A stretch of 64,000 nt of DNA from Pogona vitticeps (lineage: Eukaryota > Chordata > Lepidosauria > Squamata > Agamidae). The stretch is from assembly GCF_051106095.1 (NCBI RefSeq), contig NC_135787.1, forward strand, positions 159,968,001 to 160,032,000. Direction: 5' to 3'. A model generated the notes under the pieces. That model saw only the letters and a list, made by a program, of their open reading frames with translations. It was not told the origin of the DNA and did no database searches. A program made the position numbers and the translations under genes. This document shows positions 39,936 through 51,714 of this stretch, in pieces. The first letter of the stretch is position 1. Every line of letters starts with the position of its first letter.

Positions 39936-41074
39936 AGTGGCACACGTGACGTACAGCGGGAAGGAAGGGCGTGGAGTGTGAATTCACAGATGACCACTTG
40001 AAGAACCAGAGTTACAGGTAAGTAACCTCTTTTTCTTTTTCATGGTCTCTGTGAATGCACACTAATGGGTGACTAGGAAGCTCACTTACCAGGAGGAGGG
40101 ACATCACGAAAGTGCCGAAGCCAGGACAGCTCGACCTACCGCAGCCTCAGCCTTGGCCCAGATATCTAGGCCGTAATGGGAGACGAAGGTAAACGGAGTG
40201 GCCCATGTGGCAGTTCAGCAGATGTCGGCAATGGCTACCCCAGGAAGAAAGGCCGCCAAGGACGCTACAGCTCTTGTAGAGTGAGCTCTGACTGGGCCTG
40301 GAAGAGGAGTCTCAACTAAATCATAGGCAAAGTGGATGGTCTGGACAATCCATCTTGAGATGGTCTGAGAGGAAGCTGGTGCTCCCACAGAGGGACCAGC
40401 AAAGGTGACAAAGAGTCATTGTGTCGTACGGAAAGTTCCTGTGCTGTGGATATAATATGAGAGAGCTCGCTTGACATCAAGGGAGGTTAGAGCCTTTTCG
40501 AGTGGTGAGGTTGGTGAGGGAAAGAAACCAGGAAGGACAATTGGCTGATTCAAGTGGAAAGAAGATGAAACTTTGGGGGGAAAGGTAAGGTCCAGATGCA
40601 GAGTCACCCCGTCTGGGTGAAAATGCAGGAATGGAGGGTCTGCCCTCAACACAGCTAGTTCTCCAACCCTTCGGGCTGATATAATTGCCAGGAGGATTGC
40701 CGTTTTGAAGGACAACAAGCGGAGTGAAGCAGAAGCCAAGGGTTCAAAGGGAGGCCTCATGCGTCGTTGAAGAACTAGTTGGAATGACCACTGTGGCATT
40801 AGGGGTTTGTAGGGAGCATATTTTTCAGCCCTCATAGGAACTGCTTCAAGGTAGGATGTCTAAAGAGCATGGCTGCTTGAGAAGATGGAGTCTGGTGGGC
40901 TACAAAGTCTGTGGAGACTTTTAAGGTGGAGTGTGAAAGACCTTGTCGAAATAGGTGGAGGAGGAATTGAAGAAGTACATCTAGAGATGTTGGGCTGGAA
41001 AGTAAGTGGCTTGCTGATGCAAATCTACAGAACACGTTCCATTTATAGGAGTAAGTCAAAGAGGTTGAGGGCTG

Positions 41075-41212
41075 CTTCCTTCTTCTTCCTTAGTTTTGTC
41101 CCATCTTGTCATAACCTTTCCTTTGTATAATTATTTTAACTGTATTGTTGTTGTTTTATTGTTGTAAGCCGCCTAGAGTAATCTTAATTGATTAGATAGG
41201 CGGGATATAAAT
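41075..41212 (+). mobile_element. L2-like LINE tail inserted in the DIRS-like element
   Basis: TTGTTGTAAGCCGCCTAGAG and TAGGCGGGATATAAATA are the typical 3' end. The tail resumes after the MITE as (AAATA)n to about 42050, so the MITE landed in this tail. Confidence 0.75.
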
Positions 41213-41213
41213 A

Positions 41214-42029
41214 CAGTCAACCCTCGACTTACAAACGGCTCGAGTTACAAACATTTCGACTTACAAACCACTCTGATAGAAAAATATTGACTCGACTTGC
41301 ACACTTAGATTCGAGTTACAAACCCAAAAAAACGTGTTTGAGGTGGGGAAAGCATGAAGTTTGAACTTTCAGTTAACCATTGGCCAGTGAAGAGGGTGCT
41401 TATCTGCTTCCTCGCTCTTCCCAGTGTTTTGAGAGTAGATTTGGAGACAGTCTTCAGACTGCCTGGTACTGCCTGGTACTGCCGGTATTGCCTGGTACAG
41501 TGCGGTACGGACTGTATTTTTATTTTTTGGTGCTTTTTTAATTTTTGATTTTTGGATTTTTAAAAGGTGTTCCCTCCCTCCTTTGCTGCCCCCCTTTCCC
41601 CAAAAGGTGCTTGTATTGGCTTGTCTTGATTTAAAAGATGCTTTTCAAGGTGATCTGTTGTCTGAAAGGTGCTTGGTTTTTTCCAGAAGGTACTTGTCTT
41701 GGCTGAAAATGTGCTTTTCAGGGTGTTCTGTTGAAAAGGTATCTGTTCCCTCCTTCTCTCCCTCATTTCTTTCCTTTTTTTTAACCTAAGTCATCTTAGG
41801 TTAAAAGGAAAGAAAGAAAGAAATTCTGCCCCTAGCGGTAGGAACGGATTAACCGGCTTTGCCTTAGTTCCTATGGGAAATGCCCCTCAACCTAAGAACC
41901 AAAAACAGCCGGAACAGATTAATTGGTTTTCAGTGCATTCCTATGGGAAATGCTGATTCGACTTACAAACTTTTCGACTTACAAACTGCCTTCCAATACG
42001 GATTAAGTTTGTAAGTCGAGACCCCACTG
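41214..42029. mobile_element. Tigger-like (Tc1/mariner group) MITE, 816 bp
   Basis: The termini are CAGTCAACCCTCGACTTACAA and, on the other strand, CAGTGGGGTCTCGACTTACA, flanked by TA on both sides (41212-41213, 42030-42031). Internal subterminal CGACTTACAAAC copies repeat. No transposase frame was seen. TA duplication with CAGT termini points to the pogo/Tigger branch. Confidence 0.85.
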
Positions 42030-43914
42030 TAAAATAAATAAATAAATAAATAAACATCTACTACAGTCAGGGAAGTCTCCAGGCTGTCAGGTGGAGGGAT
42101 TCAAGATCTGGATGAAAAATCCATCCTTTGTCTCGAGATAGTAGGTGAGGAACCATCTTCAGCCTGACGTATTCTGAGGCTCTGGAGAGTAGAATTGAGA
42201 ACCATGGCTGACGAGGCCACCAAGGGACTATAAGGATCACATCCGCATTTTCATGTCAGATCCTTATGATGGTCCTTTGGAGAATGGAAATGGGTGGGAA
42301 CATGTAAAGGAGGCCAGATGACCATTGCACAAGAAATGCATCCCCTAGGGACTAGTGGCTGACGCTGGCTTGTGAGTAATACCTAGTACATTTCTTGTTG
42401 TCTTGGGATGCAAAAACATCTATTTCTGGAGTTCCCCATTGACGGCAGAGGTGGTGAAAGGTTGCATTGTCTAGAACCCATTCGTGGGAGCAGGATTGTA
42501 GCCCGCTTGGATGGTCTGCAAAGGTATTCCCCTTGCCTGCTACATGCACAGCCACAGAGTATATGTGCCAGATAAAGCACCATTCGCAAAGGCTGATGGT
42601 ATGAAACAGAAGGTGCAATGAGTGAGTGCCGCCCTGTTTGTTTATACAGTATAATAAACTATTATGGTTTTGTCTGACACTACTTGGATTACACGACCAT
42701 GGAGCAGGGGCTCGAAGGCTCGAAATGTTTTGACAATCGCCAGGAGCTCCAGTTTGTTGATATGAAGGCCAGCCTCCACCGAGGACCAGCGGCTGTGAAC
42801 TGTGTGGCAGCTGAGATGAGTGTCCCAGCCTGTCAGGCTGGCATTCACAGTGACTTGGATCATGGGAGTGAAGAGGCCAAAAACCCTTCCTACCAGCAAA
42901 TTGGAAGGGAGTCTCCACCAATCAAGCTGTGCAGCAAACTCTGACGTAACCTGCAGCAGTGTGGACGGATGGCCGTGAGTCATCAAGAACAGTGACAGGA
43001 ACCAGGCCTGAAGAGACCACATCTTCAGCCGTGCATGTTGCACCACAGCCATGGTGGATACCATCAACCCCAAGAGTCGCTGGACATAGCTCACACGGCT
43101 CACCTCTGGGTCTGGTGCCAGCCAAGAACGCTTGACTCCTCCAACAGTAGCAGAGGCCAGTGGCAGGTGCCTTTTGCAAGGTTGAGAAGGAGGCAGAGGA
43201 ATATAGCCCTCTTTAGCCTCAGGTGCAATGTCACGCCATCTGCGGTACTGAGCTGGAGCCCGCAAAAAGGGCTGAGCATAGGGTTCAAAGTATCCATACT
43301 GAGGGTACAGGTCATATCGACAGGGTCCTGGATGAAAAGGCAGGTCCCATTCAAAGTCCTCCGACCCATAGGCCAGTAGGTAGTCAAGGTAATGCCATCG
43401 GCCTCGACAAGCAGAGTACCCCGTCGGCTCCAAATGCTGGCTATATAGGTCTGGTTGCTCAGGCAGCTCCAGGTGTTGGGATTTATGGGTTCTCTTGCGA
43501 GGAACCTCAGTAGGAGCCGGCGGTGGTGGCGAGGCCACCGGTTGCTGCATCAATGAACCCAACTAAGAATGTGGGCTGGCCTGTGCCAATTCAACAAACT
43601 CTAGAGAGGTGTCACCCCAATCAGGAATATCACTGACAGAAGGGGATAGCGGTAGCAGCTGTAGGGGTACATCCTGTTCCTCAGAGGGTACACTCAGGAT
43701 CACCGAATATTGCCGGGATATCTACGGCCTCAGTGCTGAGATTTTAGCAGCTTTAGCAGTCTTAGGGGTTTTCTTCTTCAAACTCAATGTTGAAGATTGC
43801 AACAGTGTCGATGCCACGGCTGTCGACCTCAAGGACGATTTTGGTTTGGCTGCCATTTTCACTGCCTTTTGGGCTGCAACCTCAGGCGAAGTTCCAAACG
43901 AAGCTGCAACAGTG

Positions 43915-44066
43915 GCGGTCGAAAAGGAACTGAGGCATTCGGTGCCGGGGCGGAGTTATAGCCAGCATAAGGGAGGTCCCAGCACCATGTGCTTGATCTA
44001 AAAAGTTCTGGGGCTGCTCTATGCAAGTGCGGATTAACCCATTAGTGTGCATTCACAGAGACCATG
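43915..44066 (-). repeat. right inverted terminal region of the DIRS-like element
   Basis: Reverse-complement partner of 39788-39935; shares GGAACTGAGGCATT, GGTGCCG, GAGTTATAG and CGGATTAACCCATTAGTGTG with the inverted left end. Confidence 0.85.
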
Positions 44067-44790
44067 AAGACGAATAGATACAGTAGTTACCATAACTTCC
44101 CTTACCGGGTCATTATACAGTGGTGCCCTGCTTAACGAGCAATTTGTTTAATGATGAATTCACACAGCTATTGAGTTTTTGCGATCACAAAAGCGATCGC
44201 ATAATGATGTTTTAAATCGGAAAACATCACTTTGCGATGATTGGTAAGCTGTTTCGCTTACTGATTATCGCATAACGATGTTTTTCCATCAGCTGATTGG
44301 CGGTTCCAAAATGGCCGCTGGGTAAAGAAAATGGCCACCCGCTGTGTTTTCGCGCCCTTTCCTTGCTTTACCGAGCAGCGAAAATGGCAGCCTCATGGAG
44401 GACATCTGCATAACGGTGAGTTTTGTGCCCATAGGAACACATTAAATGTGTTTTAATGTGTTCCTATGGGCTTTTTTGCCCCGCATAGCGACAAATCCAC
44501 ATAGCGACGATTTTTTCGGAACGGATTATCGTCGCTATGCAGGGCACCACTGTACTTCTGTTGATGCAACTTAGCATTGTATTAGCTTCCCCCCCCCCTT
44601 TAGACTCTTGTTCAGTTTGTAGTCTATTAGGACTGCTATATACTGTATTTGTGTATGCACTTTTGTTAGTTGTATGAATTATTATATTTCTGCATCTCAT
44701 TCTTCCCAGCTAAGTGCACAGCTTCACATTTATCCCTATAGAAATACATTTTGTTGCTTTGGTCCAGCGTTGTCATTCAGCCATTCTCAT
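44067..44790 (-). mobile_element. CR1-like LINE fragment, minus orientation, split by a MITE
   Basis: GGGTCATTATA at the left continues after the MITE as CTTCTGTTGATGCAACTTAG, then TTGTTCAGTTTGTAGTCTAT and CATTTATCCCTATAGAAATA, the usual order in antisense CR1 copies. Sequence on both sides of 44118-44552 joins as one repeat. Confidence 0.65.
44118..44552. mobile_element. Tigger-like MITE, 435 bp
   Basis: Termini CAGTGGTGCCCTGC are identical over 14 bases at both ends in inverted orientation, flanked by TA (44116-44117 and 44553-44554). It contains subterminal CATAACGATG/GCGATCGCATAATGA repeats and no coding frame. Confidence 0.9.
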
Positions 44791-45119
44791 CAGAGGGCAC
44801 ATACCCACTTGGGATACCAGGCACATTCAGAGGGATCCAAAGACTGGAAACAATTCTTCACACACCGCCTTATAAGATTCATTATAAGAGTTATGTAATC
44901 CTGCTTTGGTCTATATACTTTTCGTACTGTGTTTATGGCCATGGCCAAAAAGAGATTGAGAATGGCTGCTCTAGTGTATCATGGACATCTTCAAACCTGC
45001 AATATTAGGTATCCCTCTCAGTTTAATGTTATCTTAAAATCTGATGAGCTTCTACTCCTTAATCCCATTCATTTATACAGATGTTATAACTCTGGCTACA
45101 GAATATTCCCCACCCCTCT
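44791..45119. other. intergenic, uncertain
   Basis: Possibly the more diverged upstream part of the LINE fragment that follows. No gene seen. Confidence 0.3.
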
Positions 45120-45490
45120 TTTATTTCTAGATCCAGAACCCCATGTGCCATATGCCTTGAACTCATCAGGAGAATGGAAGAATGTAAATATATACCCCCT
45201 CTCACAGAAAGCTAGGCTGGCCACATCTTTGATGTCTTTCCATAAGCAGGTGAAGAACTTTCTCTTCAGGCAAGCTTTCCTTGAGTGACTGGCTCCATGA
45301 GTGGGTTTTTTAAAATGAATTATTATGCCTTACTGCTTTGAATGTGTTTTGGCATTGCTTATGTTTTTTAGTGTCGATTTGATCCTTTTTAGTATTTGTA
45401 TCCTCCTCGTTGTTGGCTTTAATATTGTCTTTTAATGATGTGAGCAGCCTTGGGTTGCTTTAAGGAGAAAGGCAGGGTGAAAATATTTTA
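45120..45490 (+). mobile_element. L2-like LINE 3' fragment, plus orientation
   Basis: ARLATSLMSFHKQVKNFLFR followed by QAF and a stop resembles the FKKxLKTxLFxQAF end of L2-type reverse transcriptase. The 3' tail reads CAGCCTTGGGTTGCTTTAAG, then GGAGAAAGGCAGGGTGAAAA. Confidence 0.7.
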
Positions 45491-46284
45491 AGTAAAGAAT
45501 AATAATAAAGAATAATGAATGTGTACTGCTCAGGAGCAAATTAGTAGTACCCAGTATCATCTCTGTGCTTTGAAGTAGGTATTTACCAGATGCTCAGATC
45601 CATGTAAAACAGGTGTTTGCACAATGAAGAAATTTACTGCTCTGCTAAAAATGAATGGAAGGTGCTAATTAACCACCCCAAAAGAGCTCTACAGAGCTCC
45701 ATTGTTAAGAGATTGTACAATTAAATTGTAGTCTTCAGATGAAAGAGGACAAACTGTTCAGCAGCAAACCATGTGCTAGAAACATCAGGAGCGAGAGAGC
45801 TTCTGCCAAGCTACATATTCTACCTGTAAAGGTGATCCACAGATGAATAATATGAATACATTAGTTGCCAACATGGCAAAGAAGCTTATGTCCTTTGATG
45901 CATGAGAAAAATCAATGCATTTTAACAACCACACATGAAAGTCAAATGGAAGCTAAGCTTGCTACACTCTTTCGCAGTACTGTACCTTTACCTTTCTCAG
46001 AGTAGTATGTCCAATGCTTGTAATGCCATATCTGAAAAGAACCTCTGCTCGAACCCTTTCTGCACATTCACCCTATTAATGTAATATACTTTCCCTGGTT
46101 GCAACGCACACACAAAACCTAAATCGGTTGTGTCCAAATTTCTGTTTATTTGTTCATGTAATCAACTGAATACTTTGATGCACACAAGTTCCCACCAGAG
46201 TAATGTAGTCCTTGCAGTAAAAATACCTCCTCACCCCTCTGAGTGAATACCTGTCTACTAGATCAGGAATGGGTAAAGTGTGCC
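45491..46284. other. intergenic, nothing recognised
   Basis: No gene or clear element seen. Confidence 0.5.
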
Positions 46285-46372
46285 CTTCCAGATGTTGTGG
46301 GACTGAAATTTCCATCAGCCCTAGCCAGCATAGCCAATGGTAAGGAATCGTGGGAGTTGAAGTCCAATATAT
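46285..46372. repeat. fragment of a palindromic short interspersed repeat
   Basis: TTCCAGATGTTGTGGGACTG, CATCAGCCCTAGCCAGCATA and GTGGGAGTTGAAGTCCAA are halves of a widely dispersed palindromic reptile repeat. Related scraps lie at 48165-48275 and 49605-49690. Confidence 0.65.
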
Positions 46373-47307
46373 GAAGGGTCTCTGTGCTGTATCTTGTTGC
46401 AAACCCCTACATTAGCTCTTTTAGCAATGATTTGTACACTGTTCTATATAGAAGGCACAGTCAGCTTGTGATGGATCCGCAATTGTTTTGTACCAGGCAT
46501 AAAAATGCCCATGCCAAGTCAAGCTCAGGAGCACCTAGGTTTCCTCTTTCTAGAAACCAGCTGTGCAGATTGCTGGGGCTTGTGGTAGTAATAGCAGCAG
46601 TTTCCCTTTTCATCTGGCCATTTAGTGAACTGGTTGGCTAGACCCACAAGAGACTGGAAAGGGCCAAAGAAATGTCACAGAAGAGAAAGAAAAGTGGTCA
46701 GAAGCAGCAGTCAAACCAATTCCAGCAGTGTTCCTGAGATACGATTCAAGCAGATCTTCATGGCTGAGCAATCATACGTTGCAGCTCCCAGTGATCGGAC
46801 ACAGAACAAAGCAAGTGAATTTGCAAATCGCATTTGACGGCCAGGGTGATGTCCCCACTTCCTTTAGCAGAAATTTGACTGCCCATCAACACTCATTTAA
46901 ATGGAACACACGTGTTCATCACCTCAGCATTTATGTTGTTTCTTTGGCAATAATTTTTGACAACTAAACTATTAGTTTGTTCCACAAAATTATACTTATG
47001 ACAGAAGCAGTTACACCCCTACAAATATGAAAAGAATGATCTTTTCTACTTTTAAAAAATGTGTGCTTAATAATAGTTCATCAGATCCACATTTAGATAG
47101 AAAATTGCATAGCTGTTCAGAATCTGACAGGCCTCAGCAAAAGATGCTGGGTGTTTTCCACTTGGTTGAAATTCAGTCTCCTATTTCGTTGTTTAAAAAT
47201 ATATATCCCTGAAATTATTTGAGGAAACGGGTTGATAATAAGAAATGATCCAGTGCCTCGGTGCAATAGTTACTGCAGTGTTCTTCCAGACTGGCCCCAA
47301 CTGTACC
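46373..47307. other. intergenic, nothing recognised
   Basis: An 85-codon open frame at 46384-46641 shows no family resemblance. Confidence 0.5.
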
Positions 47308-47345
47308 TACCTACCTATCCACCTATCTACCTACCTACCTACCAC
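47308..47345. repeat. degenerate (CTAC)n/(CTAT)n run
   Basis: ACCTACCTACCTATCCACCT-type units over about 38 bases. Confidence 0.8.
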
Positions 47346-47475
47346 CCCAAGCTTCCATATATCTTCAAATTGCAAGATTCACCAAGACCCATATCCATGG
47401 ATATTCCAATGAGAATGAGGCAGAAATTGCCCCGTTTTGTAGTCTTTGGGAGGATGGAGCCAGAATATTTACCAA

Positions 47476-48164
<689 letters not shown>

Positions 48165-48275
48165 ACCCTCCATATATTGCTATACAGCAAGACTACCACA
48201 ACAAGCCAGCATAATGCCTGGTAGAGTATTATAGAAGTTGGAATCCAGTTTCCCCCACATTCCCATCTCTGGGGT
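48165..48275. repeat. fragment of a palindromic short interspersed repeat
   Basis: GTGACCCTCCATATATTGCT, then CAAGCCAGCATAATGCCTGG and AGAAGTTGGAATCCAG, resemble the repeat at 46285-46372 in diverged form. Confidence 0.5.
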
Positions 48276-48647
48276 GGGGACAACAACGTCATTTGGCTCA
48301 GGTCTTACCTCAGAAGAGAGCTTCTCTTCAACAAAGGGTGCATAACTGTATGGCCTTATATATATACAGTATATGCACTAATATATACAAACTAGTTATG
48401 CCAGACTGCCCTAAAGAGAAGGTTAAATCAAATTATACTGTCATGCAGCCTGTGAATACTTTTTTACACACCATTCTTTACATTAAAATAATTTTGCCGC
48501 CTTCCCGAACAATGAGGGGGCCGCAGAATGCAAAAATCCCAGACCTCTGAGCTCTCAGTGAGTCTGAAACTTAGATTACTTCTTACTTTACTAAACTCCA
48601 CACTAGTGTGGCCAATGGCCATGCTGGCTGCTAGATTCTGGGAAATG

Positions 48648-49604
<957 letters not shown>

Positions 49605-49690
49605 TGGTTGAGTCTGAAAGTTCCCACCAACTCTAGGCATCAGCTCCCTTGGTGGGAGTTGTGATCCAACAACATCTGGAGGGCCTTGTG
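49605..49690. repeat. fragment of a palindromic short interspersed repeat
   Basis: GGTGGGAGTTGTGATCCAAC followed by AACATCTGGAGGGCC is the other half of the repeat at 46285-46372. Confidence 0.6.
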
Positions 49691-50219
49691 TTCACCGTTG
49701 TTGTCTTAGCCAGGAGTGTAGTGTAGGGATCAATAAAAGCAATAGGATAAGTTGAAAGAGACAATTGGGGGTGGGGGAAGGCAGAACGTGAGGACAGAAA
49801 CATTGGGAAAGTGAAAAGCTGAAAAGCATTTAACTTTCCTTTTTTTTGCTTTTTTCAGCCTTTTTTTGGCAATCTGTGTGGCCCCTGAAGAATCCTAAGG
49901 GCCCAAAACCTGCCACCTGGGCCTGCCAAAACTCACCTCTGGCGTAGATGGTCAACAGTTTCCTATGCTGCCCTTTGCCACTACTGACCATGCGCAGCAT
50001 GTGAGGAACTGCCTTTTCCATGTGTCTTTTTCTGACCTTTGAGATAAGGAAATGAAAACATCCATCTGTTTTTCAAGCTGGTGACCACCACTAGTTCTTT
50101 TCTGTTCTTCTCCCATCCAGGCTTTGGAATCAGTTGCTGTGTTTTGTGCCCAAGATCCGGGGACTGACTTTGCAAAAACGTGTTGCCAGGACTTTTCATT
50201 TTAGGCAGGCTTTTTTACG
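49691..50219. other. intergenic, nothing recognised
   Basis: No gene or clear element seen. Confidence 0.5.
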
Positions 50220-50395
50220 GCGAGACATTGCTTTATTTCTGGCTCCTTGTTTGTAATCTGGCCCTGTTATAACATTTTATTCTGCTTGATTGCAACTTTT
50301 ACAGCTATGTATTTTCACTTTAACTGTAACCCATTTCAAGAAGAATTACAGGAAAGTGGATTGTGAATTGCCTAATAAATAAATAAATATATATT
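50220..50395 (+). mobile_element. possible L2-like LINE tail, plus orientation
   Basis: Ends GTGAATTGCCTAATAAATAA; texture and tail fit a diverged L2-like 3' end, but no coding motif is left. Confidence 0.4.
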
Positions 50396-50711
50396 CTGTG
50401 AAACAAGATATTCGTGCATCAACAAGACCAGCTGTTCCATGTGCAGGGCAGTGCAGATGATGCTTGTGTTGATGTTTTGGAGACTTATATTGGATAATAT
50501 AAGTGGTGGAGTGGAGGCTATGCAACCTCCTGGGTGCGACTGTGGCCTCAGCCACCACTTGCCTTGGGGTTAGCAGTGCATCACTGACTTTAGCCATGTC
50601 GTAATGCAGCACTGAACAAAAATCTCACTTCTGCACTAAAATAAGCCAAGTGGGGGAAGATGCATCTTGTTTTCAAGGATAATCAGGTGCCCAAAAGGAG
50701 GTGCAAAGCAT

Positions 50712-50890
50712 TTTGTTATTATCTGCTGTCAAGTCAGAGCTGACTTATAGCAACCCTACCAGGGCTTTCAAGGTAAGTGAGATGTTTAAAGGGTGGCTTT
50801 ATCAGTTCCATGGCTGAGCAGAGATTTGAACCCAGGCCTCCTGAGTCCTGCTCTGTCACTCTATCCTCAAGACTACACTGGATATCTCCT
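50712..50890 (-). mobile_element. tRNA-derived SINE, minus orientation, best-preserved copy
   Basis: On the minus strand a B-box GGTTCAAATCTC follows a tRNA-like head with GACAGAGCAGGACTCAGGAG. The far end on the plus strand is CTGCTGTCAAGTCAGAGCTG followed by ACTTATAGCAACCCTACC. Copies at 39096-39257 and 12852-13070 share parts of it. Confidence 0.8.
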
Positions 50891-51714
50891 GCAAAGCACA
50901 TTTCTCTCGAAAACAAGGTATGTGTTCCATGCATTCCTTGTTTTAACACAAGAATGTATTTGGTGGAAAGCAGAAGTGGAACTTTCTCGCTTCCAGTTGC
51001 CATTATGCAGCTAAGTTAGGAGAGTGTGCTTGTTGTAAAGTGACCGGGAAAGAAATAAAGAGATGCATGGAGCCACAGACGTTGTCCACTTCTAGCCGAT
51101 GGCATCTCTGTCTGGTGTATCGCAACTCACTTTTCTATTCTCAGCCTCAGGTTTTCAAGCACTTTTCTCTCCACCTTGCTTTTGTGGGAGGCTGTGCATT
51201 CTCCCCTTTTAAGCACTTAAGCAACACATGGTTAACAACTTTAAGCGGCCATTTCCTTCTCTTCCCTGGAGCTTCATTCAGTTAACCCCAATTAAGGCAT
51301 TGAAAAGGAACTTTCTTCTTCAAATGGAAGAGAGCATCCAAAACCATCCTGAGAGAAAGATCCTGCATGCCTTTGGAATATTATATCAGTCTCTCTCCAT
51401 GGTGCAACGAACTATAATGCAGTTGGTGAGGGTGGCTCTTGGCAAAGCTATATTTCCCACTCATTTTAATGCAGCTAATGTTGTGGCTGTAAGGATCAGG
51501 CTGTAAAGACTAGCTTAAGTGTAAGAACATCTGGTTTCACAGCTTGTGGCTGGTACTGTCAGTGGATCATCTGCTATTTTACAAGTATATTTGAGAGTCA
51601 ACTCTGGGGATGTTTTGGAAGATGGACAGAAATTATCTCCCAGTTCAGGTTCCAACAACAGGTTGGCAGAGCCTTCAGGAAATACCCATCTGTTAACAGA
51701 TGCCAACTTTGCTG
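50891..51714. other. intergenic, nothing recognised
   Basis: Upstream of the BovB truncation point. It does not read as the BovB endonuclease region. Confidence 0.45.

Larger units (their letters stand above)
39748..44066 (-). mobile_element. DIRS-like tyrosine-recombinase retrotransposon, fossil copy
   Basis: Family: DIRS-like (YR) retroelement, sense on the minus strand. Parts: inverted terminal regions (about 39788-39935 and 43915-44066); a reverse transcriptase/RNase H region within about 42352-43562, recognised by a HINKLELLAI-type motif; a tyrosine recombinase region within about 40416-41059, recognised by an SFKTAILLAIISARRVGELA-type block. Extra inverted repeats near the left end (39748-39800 against 39978-40032) fit the internal complementary regions of this family. 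The copy is broken in several places and carries a foreign block (41075-42050) of an L2-like tail plus a Tigger-like MITE. Terminal divergence looks to be in the tens of percent, so it is old. No function is expected. Confidence 0.85.
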
